Of a stretch of DNA of 39,719 bases, positions 25,656-34,664 are shown piece by piece (position 1 is the first letter of the stretch; every line of letters starts with the position of its first letter). Source of the DNA: Desulfovibrio sp. Lineage in GTDB: Bacteria; Desulfobacterota; Desulfovibrionia; Desulfovibrionales; Desulfovibrionaceae. Position numbers and translations under genes: made by a program. The stretch is taken from assembly GCA_031260725.1 (NCBI GenBank), contig JAISKZ010000039.1, positions 1-39,719 of the forward strand, written 5' to 3'. The notes under the pieces are model-generated. The model did not search any database and had not been told where the DNA came from. It saw only the letters and a program-made list of their open reading frames with translations.

Positions 25656-28139
25656 CTAATGCTGTTTTTTCTGCGTGGCTGTTTTGCCCTTCCCACCCTT
25701 TTCTTCAAAAACGAGTGAAAGAAGCTCATCATAATGGTGCACAGGATGCACACTGATGCGCTTGAGCAGATCTTTGGGCACTTCCTCCAGATCTTTGACG
25801 TTCTGCTGTGGCACAATCACATGCTTCAGGCCGTGCGCCACGCCGGCCAAAATTTTCTCCTTAATGCCACCCACGGGCAGAACTCGGCCCTGCAGGGTGA
25901 TTTCGCCCGTCATACAGCAGTCGGCACGAACCCTGCGCCCGCTTAACGCGGAAATCAGGGCTGTAGTCAAGGTGACGCCGGCGGAAGGACCGTCTTTCGG
26001 GGTGGCGCCCGCAGGCACATGGATATGGATATCCCGCTTCACGGCAAAGGCCGGCTCCACACCAAGTGTTTCCGCACGGCTGCGAATATAGCTCACAGCC
26101 GCATGGGCGCTTTCTTTCATCACATCGCCAAGCTGTCCCGTCAGGATAAGCCCGCCCTTGCCCTTCATAATACTGGTCTCAATGGTCAGCACTTCGCCGC
26201 CGGCCGGCGTCCAGGCCAACCCCAAGGCCATGCCCGGCATAAGGCGTTTTTCTTTTTCATCTTCCACATAGCGCGGCACGCCCAGAAGTTTTTCCACATC
26301 CGAAGGCGTCACGGTAAAAGCACCTTTTTCCCCTTCCGCCTTGCGTCGCGCCAGTTTACGGCACACGGCGGCCATCTCGCGCTCCAGATTGCGCAGACCC
26401 GCCTCGCGCGTGTAGTCTTTGATAACTTTTTCAACAGCCTTGTCGCTGACGGAAACCTTGCTGCCGATCAGGCCGTTTTCCGCAATCTTTTTCGGAAGCA
26501 GATGCTTGCGGGCTATCTCCATTTTTTCCTGCAAGGTGTAGCCGGTGAGGGCAATCACCTCCATGCGGTCGCGCAAAGGCGCCGGGATGGTGTCCAGATG
26601 GTTGGCCGTACAGAGAAACATGACCCTCGACAAGTCAAAAGGCACATTCAGATAGTGATCGCTAAAAGTATGGTTCTGTTCCGGATCCAGCACTTCCAAA
26701 AGAGCCGAGGAGGGATCTCCGCGAAAATCCGTGCCGATCTTGTCCACTTCGTCCAGCACAATCACCGGATTGCGCGTGCCCGCCTGTTTGAGCGCCTGAA
26801 TAATCCGGCCCGGCATGGAGCCTATATAGGTGCGCCGATGGCCGCGAATTTCCGCCTCGTCATGCATGCCGCCTAAGGAAATCCGTTGAAACTTGCGCCC
26901 GAGCGCCCGCGCAATGGAGCGGCCGAGAGACGTCTTGCCCACGCCCGGAGGGCCCGTAAAACAGAGAATGGGTCCCTTTGACTGCGGGTTCAGCTTACGC
27001 ACGCTCAAAAATTCCAATATGCGGTCTTTCACCTTATCAAGGCCGCAGTGGTCTTCGTCCAGCACCTTTTTGGCGTGTACAATGTCCATCCGGTCGCGGG
27101 AAAGCTTCTTCCACGGCAAATCTACAAGCCAGTCCAGATATGTGCGCACCACATTCGCCTCTGAAGAGTCGGCGTGCATGCCCGAGAGCCGGCGTAACTG
27201 CTTGGCCGCCTCCCTGCGCACGTCCTTGGGCAGACCGGCTTTATCCAGCGCCTTTTTCAAACTCTCCAGATCTTCTTCGCCATCCTCCTCGCCTTCGCCA
27301 AGCTCATGGCGTATGGCCTTGATCTGCTCGCGCAAAAAATAATCCTTCTGGGCCTTGTCCATACCTTCACGGGCTGAACTCTGGATGCGGGCCTGCACGG
27401 TGGCAACCTCCACCTCACGCTGCAGCTGCTTGTTGACAAGGGCAAGACGCTCCACAGGCTCTTCAGTTTCCAGAATACTCTGGGCGTCAGCAAGCTTCAG
27501 ACGCATGTTGGCGGCAATCAGATCAGCCAGACGCCCCGGATCATCCACGCCCTGCAGCACAGCCAGCATATCCGGCGAAGCGACGCCGCGCAGGGAAAAC
27601 ACTTTTTCACTCTGCTCACGGGCTGCGCGAAGCAGCGCTTCCACGGTAGGGTTGGTTTCCGGCATCAGTTCTGGAACAGGTTCGATACGCACCTCCAGCC
27701 AGGGCTCCACTTGGCTGTATTCCGTTACACGGGCGCGGCTCACGCCCTGTACCAAAATTTTAACGCGCGAATCCGGCATCTTGAGCAAACGCATGACCTG
27801 CACGACCGTACCCACGTCAAAAAGATCCGCGGGCGCGGGGTCTTCCACACTTTCTTCCTTTTGTGCGCAAACAAAAAGGTGGCGGCCGGTTTTCAGCGCG
27901 CGTTCAACAGCCTGCACGGATTTTTCCCGCCCGATGAACAGCGGCAAAATCATGTAATTGAAAATAATCACATCGCGTACCGGCAACACAGGCAAAACAT
28001 CCGGAATATTCTGCGCGAGGGACGTGAGGCTGTTTTCGCCTTCCTCCGCGTCGGGAGAAGACTGATCCTGTCCGTCAATCACAGTCTCCGCAACAGCCTC
28101 ATGCGGCTCTGTGTGTTCGTTGTTATTCTTGTCGGTCAT
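25656..28139 (-). CDS. lon: ATP-dependent protease Lon
   Basis: A cytoplasmic AAA+ serine protease for misfolded and regulatory proteins, 827 residues. It has an N-terminal substrate domain (about 45-245), a coiled coil with KDYFLREQIKAIRHELGE, and an ATPase with Walker A GPPGVGKTS (396-404) and IVLDEVDKIG. The protease domain has catalytic S719 in KDGPSAG and K762 in IKEK, spaced 43 residues apart as in E. coli Lon. The first 40 residues are acidic and the tail is Lys/Gln-rich. AGGAG lies 6 bases before the start, which follows the radC stop by 14 bases, so the two form an operon. Confidence 0.97.
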   Translation of the reverse strand: MTDKNNNEHTEPHEAVAETVIDGQDQSSPDAEEGENSLTSLAQNIPDVLPVLPVRDVIIFNYMILPLFIGREKSVQAVERALKTGRHLFVCAQKEESVEDPAPADLFDVGTVVQVMRLLKMPDSRVKILVQGVSRARVTEYSQVEPWLEVRIEPVPELMPETNPTVEALLRAAREQSEKVFSLRGVASPDMLAVLQGVDDPGRLADLIAANMRLKLADAQSILETEEPVERLALVNKQLQREVEVATVQARIQSSAREGMDKAQKDYFLREQIKAIRHELGEGEEDGEEDLESLKKALDKAGLPKDVRREAAKQLRRLSGMHADSSEANVVRTYLDWLVDLPWKKLSRDRMDIVHAKKVLDEDHCGLDKVKDRILEFLSVRKLNPQSKGPILCFTGPPGVGKTSLGRSIARALGRKFQRISLGGMHDEAEIRGHRRTYIGSMPGRIIQALKQAGTRNPVIVLDEVDKIGTDFRGDPSSALLEVLDPEQNHTFSDHYLNVPFDLSRVMFLCTANHLDTIPAPLRDRMEVIALTGYTLQEKMEIARKHLLPKKIAENGLIGSKVSVSDKAVEKVIKDYTREAGLRNLEREMAAVCRKLARRKAEGEKGAFTVTPSDVEKLLGVPRYVEDEKEKRLMPGMALGLAWTPAGGEVLTIETSIMKGKGGLILTGQLGDVMKESAHAAVSYIRSRAETLGVEPAFAVKRDIHIHVPAGATPKDGPSAGVTLTTALISALSGRRVRADCCMTGEITLQGRVLPVGGIKEKILAGVAHGLKHVIVPQQNVKDLEEVPKDLLKRISVHPVHHYDELLSLVFEEKGGKGKTATQKKQH

Positions 28140-28153
28140 ATATGCTCCTGCCC

Positions 28154-28846
28154 TCAGACAAAGCTGCCCCGCATTATACTGTAACAGTCACCCTCGGTGA
28201 CAATGACATGGTCCAAAAACCGCAAACCCATGCGCGGCGCGAGTTGCCGGAGTTCTTCTGTCAGCGTGAGATCCGCTCCAGAAGGTTCTGGCGAACCGCC
28301 GGGATGATTGTGCACTAAAATAATGCCGCTTGCCTTGTGCGCAAGCGCCACCTCCAGCACATCCCGCGGATGCACCGGCACCGCGCTGATGCTGCCGCGG
28401 CGCAGACGCTCCCAGGCAATCAGGCCGTTGCGACTGTTGACAAGGGCCATCCAGCATTCTTCATGCGGGCAGCCGGCCAGCCTTGCCCGCGCCATTTTTG
28501 CCACGGCCTGCGGCGTGGCAAGCTCTTCACGCCTGCGCACTGCCGAAGCGGCATAGCGGGCCAGAAGCTCACGCAGCACACGCCAAATAGCCATCAGCCC
28601 CGGCCCGAAGCCGACAACATGCATGAGTTCGTCCGGCCGCGCATCCAGCACGCCGCGCATGCTGCCGAAACGCCGCAGCAGATCCTCCGCCAGCGGCCGT
28701 GTATCTTTGCGCGTCAGCCCGTACCCGAGCAAAAGCTCAAGCACCTCATAGTCCGCCATGACCGACGGATCGCGCTCAAGACGCGCGCGCAGTCTAGCGC
28801 GGTGCCCCTTGTGCGGTTGCGTGGCTGAATCAGGCGTCACCGACAT
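28154..28846 (-). CDS. radC: RadC-family JAB-domain protein
   Basis: A protein of 230 residues from the RadC family, with an N-terminal helix-hairpin-helix part (HRARLRARLE, YEVLELLLGYGL, VVGFGPGL) and a C-terminal JAB/MPN metalloprotease-like domain. The JAMM motif is intact: HNHPGGSPEPS (179-189) and an Asp three residues further on (D192), with a Glu of the type EEC upstream. The true role of RadC is unsettled; the old DNA-repair label is not well supported. A TTG six codons upstream could extend it, but I prefer the ATG giving MSVTPDSA. It is the first gene before lon. Confidence 0.88.
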   Translation of the reverse strand: MSVTPDSATQPHKGHRARLRARLERDPSVMADYEVLELLLGYGLTRKDTRPLAEDLLRRFGSMRGVLDARPDELMHVVGFGPGLMAIWRVLRELLARYAASAVRRREELATPQAVAKMARARLAGCPHEECWMALVNSRNGLIAWERLRRGSISAVPVHPRDVLEVALAHKASGIILVHNHPGGSPEPSGADLTLTEELRQLAPRMGLRFLDHVIVTEGDCYSIMRGSFV

Positions 28847-28922
28847 AAAGTAAGCAGTCCTCAAATATAGGCAAGAGGCAGAAATGCACGCCGCACAAAT
28901 TTACAGCGGCCTTGCACATAAA

Positions 28923-28951
28923 AAACTATGGAGATGCATAAATTTTGTCAA
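28923..28951 (-). promoter_or_regulatory. Candidate promoter for radC-lon
   Basis: On the minus strand a perfect TTGACA (28946-28951) is followed after 17 bases by TAGTTT (28923-28928). A transcript would start about 70 bases before radC. The -10 is only a 3/6 match. No heat-shock-type element is obvious. Confidence 0.45.
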
Positions 28952-29200
28952 AATACCCGAATAAAAGGGACAGGCAATGCCATAAGACTCCGCGTGCGGC
29001 AAAAGGAGAAGATGATGGACGATACGCAGATATGGGCCTGAGCAGAAAATTGAATATTGAGGCATAGGGCGTTTTTATGCGCCCTGCAAACGGCGTCCTC
29101 CATTTTTCAGGCGTCAGATAATGCCAATCTGTCAAAAAAATTGATTTTTTACATAAGAGGCCATGCATGTGGTCTCCTATTTTTACACACGGGCGGCGGG
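28952..29200. other. Intergenic sequence, no gene recognised
   Basis: With the promoter and the radC leader this is a gap of about 350 bases. It holds a nine-codon frame at about 29013-29042 (MMDDTQIWA) behind an excellent AAAGGAGA, with no gene downstream on that strand. It also holds an imperfect palindrome (29155-29178) followed on the minus strand by T-rich sequence, which might be a weak terminator for the gene ending at 29201. Confidence 0.4.
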
Positions 29201-29773
29201 TCAGTTCACACGGCGCGGCTGAAAATACTGCTGCTTAAAAAGCAACCTGTATTGCTTGGCCGGGGACTGCGTTGCAGGTTTTGTCACCTGCCCTTCAATA
29301 GACAGGGGCTTGTCTGAAAAACCGAAAGGCTGCAGTTGATCGGACGAAAGCGGCAATCGCTCCAGCCCGCTGCCAAGCTGTATCACCGGCAGGCTGGCCG
29401 CGCCGCTGCCGGCCATAAGCACGGTGTCGCTTCCCTGCGGCAGGGCGCCGTCAAAAATCTGTGCGTTCCGCGCGGTTGCGTTGAAGGCCGATGGCACAGG
29501 CATATCCGTTCTGCGCAGCACTTCCAGAAAATCGTTGCCCGTACGCCCCACAAAGCTCACAAGAGAAGCGCCTCCGCCATAAACCAGAAGACTCACCGGC
29601 ATTGTGCCGCCGTGTATGCCCATATAGGCCGGGCGCGCGCCAGCGGGCATGACTGTCCATCCGTCACCTGCCGCTCCGTCAGAGGGCGCCGCGGCGCACG
29701 CGAACCCGCCGCTGAAAAACAAATGAGGGCACAGAATACAGATCATGCAGAGCCGCATGGACACATCTTTCAT
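29201..29773 (-). CDS. Exported protein of unknown function
   Basis: About 190 residues beginning with a signal peptide (MRLCMICILCPHLFFSGG, then ACAAA), so it is probably periplasmic. The mature part is small-residue-rich, with segments such as GIHGGTMPVSLLVYGGG and SDTVLMAGSGAASLPVIQLG, and a Gln/Arg-rich end. I recognise no domain. Three in-frame ATGs exist; I chose the one at 29773, though the one at 29758 just before the hydrophobic stretch is equally possible. It lies 56 bases after an exported hydrolase on the same strand and may share its transcript. Confidence 0.6.
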   Translation of the reverse strand: MKDVSMRLCMICILCPHLFFSGGFACAAAPSDGAAGDGWTVMPAGARPAYMGIHGGTMPVSLLVYGGGASLVSFVGRTGNDFLEVLRRTDMPVPSAFNATARNAQIFDGALPQGSDTVLMAGSGAASLPVIQLGSGLERLPLSSDQLQPFGFSDKPLSIEGQVTKPATQSPAKQYRLLFKQQYFQPRRVN

Positions 29774-29829
29774 GTGAGGCAAATACGAATTTGTCACAGC
29801 CTTGTCAAGATGCCGCCAAACACGGTCTG

Positions 29830-30972
29830 TTACCCTCCCGAACGACCCTTGCGGCGTTGTTTGCCGCGCGGCGCCGGTTCAGAAGCCGGAGGTGGAGCAC
29901 TTTGCGGCCTTGTCAGCTCCGGGGGATCTGGTATTATGGGAAGGTTTTTGTCGCTGCCCAGATAATGGGAAAAAAAATCCGTCAGCGCGCTGTGCATTGT
30001 CTGATGAATGGCCTGACGTTCCTCAGGATTTGCCGAAAGACAGAATTCCGGCAGATCCTCCAGCAAAGAATCCGGGCAGGGGGCCATCAGCGCGGCCGGA
30101 TCGGCGTTTTTCAGAGTCAGATACCGCGCCTTTTTATTCAAAAGACGGTTGAAAACATCCGTATGCAGAACGGGCGGGTTAACAGTGTCATTTTCCGCGG
30201 CAAGCAGCAGAACCGGCGGGTAGAACCAGCGGAAGGAGTCGCGGCTAAAAAGCATACTGAAGCCCGGCGCCACAGCAGCTACGGCTTTTATCCTCGGATC
30301 CGCCAGACTTGTGTCCAGCGGCAGTCTCTCACAAAGCGTGCTGATGCGGCTTTTTGCCCAGGGGTTGCAATAAATATCCTTCTCCCCGGCGCGGGGGCAA
30401 TAGTCATTCCAGCCGCCGCAGTCCGGCAGCGCGCCGCCCAGCAGCAGAACGGCCGCGCCGCCGGCGCTGAAACCGATCGCGCCGGCACGATTTTTGTCTA
30501 TGCCCTGTGAAATCTGCGGATGCTCCAGCAACAGATCCATGGTTGCCGAAAGCTCCCGCGCGCGGGACTCAAGCTGTTCCCAAGTGAACAGCTTGTCCAT
30601 ATTGTCTATGCAGTCGCCGGAATGTGTGGGCGCGGCAACGACAAAACCGCGGGAAGCCAGCCATGCGGCAGTGTCATAATACGAAAAACGCGATGCGGGC
30701 GAAGCATGCGAAAGCAGCAGCAAGGGAAAATGCCCTTCCACTGCCCTGCCTTCCGGCGCCGCCGTGATTTCCCAAGGGGCATAGTTGAGCACGCGCGGGG
30801 ACTGGACGCTGGGGTACCAGACATTGACGTCCAGACGCAGATTTTTCTCCGCTGTCCATTGCCCCAGCGTGCGGAAGCCCACCTGATAGAAGACGGCAGC
30901 CCAAGACATCTGCGCATCCGCAAAATATACCAGAAAAAAAAGCAGAAGGGCCATGCCGACAGGACGAAGCAT
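29830..30972 (-). CDS. Exported alpha/beta hydrolase
   Basis: A 380-residue secreted or periplasmic hydrolase of the dienelactone hydrolase / platelet-activating-factor acetylhydrolase type. A signal peptide (MLRPVGMALLLFFLVYFADA) opens the protein. The core shows LLLLSHASPASRFSYYDTA (oxyanion region), APTHSGD and the nucleophile elbow GFSAGG (S169), with later Asp and His candidates in LLAAENDTVNPP and the C-terminal third (QTMHSALTDFFSHYL). The substrate is unknown; an ester or lipid is likely. The last 30 residues are Pro- and then Arg/Lys-rich. A longer frame reaches 31053, but the ATG at 30972 gives the typical signal peptide. Confidence 0.8.
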   Translation of the reverse strand: MLRPVGMALLLFFLVYFADAQMSWAAVFYQVGFRTLGQWTAEKNLRLDVNVWYPSVQSPRVLNYAPWEITAAPEGRAVEGHFPLLLLSHASPASRFSYYDTAAWLASRGFVVAAPTHSGDCIDNMDKLFTWEQLESRARELSATMDLLLEHPQISQGIDKNRAGAIGFSAGGAAVLLLGGALPDCGGWNDYCPRAGEKDIYCNPWAKSRISTLCERLPLDTSLADPRIKAVAAVAPGFSMLFSRDSFRWFYPPVLLLAAENDTVNPPVLHTDVFNRLLNKKARYLTLKNADPAALMAPCPDSLLEDLPEFCLSANPEERQAIHQTMHSALTDFFSHYLGSDKNLPIIPDPPELTRPQSAPPPASEPAPRGKQRRKGRSGG

Positions 30973-31087
30973 GGATCTGTTGTGCCACAGGGCTGCTTGG
31001 GATACAAGAATATTTTTACAGGAACAGCACGCCACGGACATCTGTGCGTTCATACACGGGGTTGACGCGCGGCATGCTCAGGAAGGG

Positions 31088-31738
31088 ATGATGGAAGCGG
31101 TAAATTTTCTGATTGATTTTGTTCTGCATATTGACATCCACCTCTTTGATCTGGCCGAACAGTATGGGCTTTGGGCGTACGCCATTCTCTTTGTTGTTGT
31201 GTTCTGCGAGACAGGTCTCGTGGTTACGCCTTTTCTGCCGGGCGACTCCCTGCTGTTCGCCTCCGGCGTGGCCGCCGGCGTTGGTCTTCTGGGCTACGGA
31301 GAAAGCATGCTGACGTTGTTTTTGGCCGGCGTTCTGGGCGACGCCGTGAATTACGGCATCGGCCGCCGTGTCGGCCCTTCCATTTTTGCCGAGGGGAACA
31401 GATGGATAAAAAAAGACTATCTTGTCAAAGCGCACAATTTTTACGAGCGCCATGGCGGCAAGGCTATTGTGCTGGCGCGTTTCGTGCCCATTGTGCGCAC
31501 TTTTGCGCCATTTGTGGCCGGCATTGCGCTGATGTACCCGTCGGCATTCTTTCTGTACAATATTTCCGGCTGCGTGTTTTGGGTGGGAACGCTTGTATCC
31601 GCCGGGTATTTTCTGGGAAATTTCGCCTGGGTGCGGGCCAACTTCAGCATTATCGTCTATGCCATCATTGTTGTTTCCGTGCTGCCCGCGCTGGTGGAGA
31701 TGCTCCGCGCCAGCATGAAGCCGGGGCACAAAGGTTAA
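31088..31738 (+). CDS. DedA-family membrane protein
   Basis: A 216-residue integral membrane protein of the DedA / VTT superfamily, which includes undecaprenyl-phosphate and lipid transporters. The family signatures are ETGLVVTPFLPGDSLLFASG (41-60) and ARFVPIVRTFAPFVAG (130-145), with about four or five membrane segments and reentrant loops. Two ATG codons in a row follow AGGAAGGG, and either may be used. The gene is divergent from the hydrolase gene. Its stop overlaps the stop of the convergent ABC gene (31735-31738), leaving no room for a separate terminator. Confidence 0.92.
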   Translation: MMEAVNFLIDFVLHIDIHLFDLAEQYGLWAYAILFVVVFCETGLVVTPFLPGDSLLFASGVAAGVGLLGYGESMLTLFLAGVLGDAVNYGIGRRVGPSIFAEGNRWIKKDYLVKAHNFYERHGGKAIVLARFVPIVRTFAPFVAGIALMYPSAFFLYNISGCVFWVGTLVSAGYFLGNFAWVRANFSIIVYAIIVVSVLPALVEMLRASMKPGHKG

Positions 31739-33201
31739 CACGTCACGACAAGTCGTCCGCCTTCCATACGCGCCTGCCGGTTGATGCACAAGGGCGTATC
31801 TTCGTCGTAATGGGAGACAAAAACCAGAGAAAGGCCCTGCGCGGACAGATTGTCCAGCGTGTCCAGATAACGGAACCGGCTTTCCTCATCCAGGCCGGAA
31901 CAGGGTTCATCCAGGAGCAGAATATCCGGCTCGCCTACAAGAGCCCTTGCCAGAAAAAGCCGGCGCAACTGGCCGCTGGAAAGCCGGCGGATGGAATGCT
32001 CCGCCAGAGGCGCCACATCAAGCCGCTCCATTGCCTCCCGCGCTTCGCGCAGTTCCGCATCGGCATACCGGCGGTACAGCCCCACGCTGTTGTCAAAGCC
32101 GGAACAAACAAGCTCCAGCCCAGTGAGCGCATATCCGTATAAAGCCGAAGAAAGGTCGGAAACAAGGCGCACTCCCCTGCGCACGTCTTCCAGCATCTGC
32201 ACAAATCCGCCGCGACGCGGCAGACGACGGCACACCCGGCCTCCGACGGCCACGAATTCATCCCCGGCAAGCAGGCGCAGCAAGGTTGACTTGCCCGAGC
32301 CGTTGGCGCCCGTCAGATGCCAGTGCTCACCCTCGTGCATGCTCCAGTCAATGTCGTGCAGCACTTTGCGGCGGTCAACAAAAACAGAAACCTTCTCCAG
32401 ACAGAACAATACGGTTTCGCTCTCCACAGACTGAACGCGCGCTTCTTTACAGCGCGGCGGGCGTTCCCGCAGCAAAATCCCTTGCGGCGTATCCACCGCC
32501 AGCATCCTCCCCTGTCTGACATGCCGACGCCCGGAGCACCAAGTCGGGATTAAGCCCTGCCTGTGCGCCGTCATAACAACCGTGCATCTGTCCGTGTATT
32601 CTTCCAGCAAGCCGAACAAACGTGCGCGGTGCGCCGCGTCAAGACCGTCGACGCATTCGTCCAGCAGAAGCAGCGGGGGCTCGCGCAGCAGCGCCCGCGC
32701 GCACAGCAAAAGACGTAGCTGCCCTTGGGAAAATACGGAGATGGAACAGGCCAGCAGATGCTCCGCCTTCAGCCGCGCGGCCATTGCTTCCGCAGCGTGG
32801 CGGCGTACGTCTGGCGGTCTGCTGTACAGCAGGGGTGTGTCGTCAAAGGCCGTTAGCAGCAGATCCCTGCCCGTGATGTCCCAGCCCTCACGCTGGTATT
32901 TTCCCTGAAGGGCCGGAGAAACAAGGGCGCTCATGGCGCGCCCCGCCAGCGGTGAAGTTTCGGCCCCTTCAGCGGTATGCCAGCAGATGCTCCCGCGCGC
33001 GGGCCGAAGTTCGCCGCGCAAAAGACGCAGCAGCGTTGACTTTCCAGCGCCGTTGCCGCCAGTCAGCGCACAGTGGTCGCCGCGTCGGATACGCCAGTCA
33101 ATATCGTGCAGCACCATCTCCTGACGGGAGTCGCCGGGCAGAGAAAGACTCACGTGGTCAACCGTGACCAGCAATGTCGGGACGGCAGTCTGACACGTCA
33201 T
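31735..33201 (-). CDS. ABC ATPase with two nucleotide-binding domains (ModF-like)
   Basis: A 488-residue soluble protein made of two ABC ATPase domains in tandem. The first has Walker A GGNGAGKST (48-56), signature FSQGQ (157-161), Walker B LLLLDE (177-182) and an H-loop His in TAHRQG. The second has GANGSGKST (298-306), LSSGQ (407-411), LLLDEP (428-433) and the H-loop in VSHYDED. Length and layout resemble ModF of E. coli. No membrane or solute-binding subunit is next to it, so its partner is unknown and a molybdate role is only a guess. It starts 16 bases after the histidinol phosphatase stop and is third in a pyrR operon. The first-domain signature departs slightly from LSGGQ. Confidence 0.85.
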   Translation of the reverse strand: MTCQTAVPTLLVTVDHVSLSLPGDSRQEMVLHDIDWRIRRGDHCALTGGNGAGKSTLLRLLRGELRPARGSICWHTAEGAETSPLAGRAMSALVSPALQGKYQREGWDITGRDLLLTAFDDTPLLYSRPPDVRRHAAEAMAARLKAEHLLACSISVFSQGQLRLLLCARALLREPPLLLLDECVDGLDAAHRARLFGLLEEYTDRCTVVMTAHRQGLIPTWCSGRRHVRQGRMLAVDTPQGILLRERPPRCKEARVQSVESETVLFCLEKVSVFVDRRKVLHDIDWSMHEGEHWHLTGANGSGKSTLLRLLAGDEFVAVGGRVCRRLPRRGGFVQMLEDVRRGVRLVSDLSSALYGYALTGLELVCSGFDNSVGLYRRYADAELREAREAMERLDVAPLAEHSIRRLSSGQLRRLFLARALVGEPDILLLDEPCSGLDEESRFRYLDTLDNLSAQGLSLVFVSHYDEDTPLCINRQARMEGGRLVVTC

Positions 33202-33217
33202 GGAACATCGTCCCGAT

Positions 33218-34054
33218 TTAAAACGGCAGCAAAGTCATGCGGCCTTTTTCAAAAACCGCATGCTGGGAAAAGCCGAAGCCCCGGGCGTACGAGGCCAGAC
33301 GGTCAAAGCTGAAGGCAACATCGTCAGCGGTATGCGCGTCAGAGGCAAAGCTCACCGGCAGAGCCAGTTCCGCCGCCAGAGACATGAAAAGCGGCGCTGG
33401 GTAGATTTCCCGGCAGGGTTTGCGCAGACCTGCGGAAGAAATTTCCATGCTCATGCCCGCGTCCCGCAGGGCCGTTAGGGCGCGGCAGATCGTCTCACGG
33501 CTGTCGGCTTTGGCAAGCCAGATATGGAACTGTTCCACAGAAAAAATTTTGATGAGATCAGGGTGGGCGGCAATGTTGAAAAGCCCGGAGGCGATCATCG
33601 CTTCCCATGCCGTAAAATAGGCATAATACCGCGCCTCGCATTCTTCCTGGGAAAACTCTGCCCACGCCAGCGCCCCGTCGTCAAAACCCCAGCGTCCTAT
33701 AAAATGCACGCTGCCCAGAAGATAGTCAAAATCACAGGCCCGGCACGCGGCGTTCGTGTATGCCGTCCGGCCGTCAAGCCAGTCCATTTCCATCCCGTAA
33801 AGCACGCGGCACACGCCGTTGGCCCCCTCTTTCGGCGCAGCTTTCAGCGCCAGCACATCGCGCTCGTAGCCCGGCAGACAGCGCGTCAGATGCTCGCGGT
33901 ATTCATGGAGGTAGTCAAAGCCGTACGGACGCGGCGAATGTTCAGAAAACCCCAACAGCATCAGGCCCTTTGCAAGGGCAGCTTCGTACATGGCGGCAGG
34001 GGTGTCCCGACCGTGCGAACAGCATGTGTGGATGTGCAGATCGCTTGTGATCAT
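33218..34054 (-). CDS. hisK: PHP-domain histidinol-phosphatase (HisK/HisJ type)
   Basis: A 278-residue metal-dependent phosphatase of the PHP superfamily, likely to remove phosphate from histidinol phosphate in histidine synthesis. Metal-ligand blocks are all visible: SDLHIHT (H7, H9), GFSEHSP (H39), GMEMDW (E89), VHFIG (H117), AAHPDLIK (H164) and SDAHTADDV (D239, H241). Its ATG overlaps the pyrR stop by 4 bases, so the two are translated together. No other his gene is in the window, so the substrate is inferred from the family. Confidence 0.85.
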   Translation of the reverse strand: MITSDLHIHTCCSHGRDTPAAMYEAALAKGLMLLGFSEHSPRPYGFDYLHEYREHLTRCLPGYERDVLALKAAPKEGANGVCRVLYGMEMDWLDGRTAYTNAACRACDFDYLLGSVHFIGRWGFDDGALAWAEFSQEECEARYYAYFTAWEAMIASGLFNIAAHPDLIKIFSVEQFHIWLAKADSRETICRALTALRDAGMSMEISSAGLRKPCREIYPAPLFMSLAAELALPVSFASDAHTADDVAFSFDRLASYARGFGFSQHAVFEKGRMTLLPF

Positions 34055-34584
34055 AACACCACAAGTCGGACCGCGTCTTCGCCGTCGCGCTCTTCCAGAA
34101 GCACGTCCACGTGCTCGTGGCGTTCTGTGGCGACAACGCGCCCTACATAATCGGCCTGAATGGGCAATTCCCTGTGTCCCCTGTCGATAAGTGCGAGTAG
34201 TTCCACGGCACCTGGGCGGCCGTAGTCGAGCAGAGCTTCCAGCGCGGCGCGGACGGTGCGCCCGGTAAACAGCACATCATCCACCAGGATGACCACACGC
34301 GTGTCCACGCTCCCGGGTATGGAAGAAGGCCCGATCTGCGGCTTGCCCTCTATGCTTGTCCAGTCGTCTCGATAAAGATTGATGTCCAGCGTGCCGAGCG
34401 GCAGGCGACGGCCGATGCGCCTCTCCAGCAAGGCGGCAAGACGCCGGGCCAGATCCGCCCCACGCCGCTGGACGCCGACCAGCATCACTCCCCCGCAATC
34501 GGGATGACGTTTGAGAATCATGGCGGCCAGTTCGTCAAGGATACGGGCGATCTCGTGTTTGTCCAACATCGGTGTCACAGTCAT
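34051..34584 (-). CDS. pyrR: PyrR-type phosphoribosyltransferase
   Basis: A 177-residue member of the PyrR family, a uracil phosphoribosyltransferase that in Gram-positive bacteria also regulates pyr mRNA. The PRPP-binding motif is complete (VVILVDDVLFTGRTVRAAL, about 97-115), and LGTLDINLYRDDW matches the family block. A GTG three codons upstream is possible, but GGAGGTG lies at good spacing before the ATG at 34584. No pyr attenuator or binding loop was seen nearby, so only the enzyme activity is assured by homology. It heads the pyrR-hisK-ABC cluster. Confidence 0.93.
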   Translation of the reverse strand: MTVTPMLDKHEIARILDELAAMILKRHPDCGGVMLVGVQRRGADLARRLAALLERRIGRRLPLGTLDINLYRDDWTSIEGKPQIGPSSIPGSVDTRVVILVDDVLFTGRTVRAALEALLDYGRPGAVELLALIDRGHRELPIQADYVGRVVATERHEHVDVLLEERDGEDAVRLVVL

Positions 34585-34664
34585 GGACTTCACCTCCAGC
34601 GCAAAACAAAATTTTTAACCTATGCCGGATATTTCCGCAACGCAAGAAAATGCTCGGTAGTGGG

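Noticed and set aside
29133..29178. Imperfect palindrome plus T-rich stretch as a terminator for the gene ending at 29201
   Set aside because: The stem has a mismatch and a G-T pair, and the T tract is separated from it, so I do not list it as a terminator.
31171..32142. 323-codon plus-strand frame spanning the dedA 3' half and the end of the ABC gene
   Set aside because: It crosses two genes with clear motifs and has an Arg/Cys/His-rich composition typical of a shadow frame.
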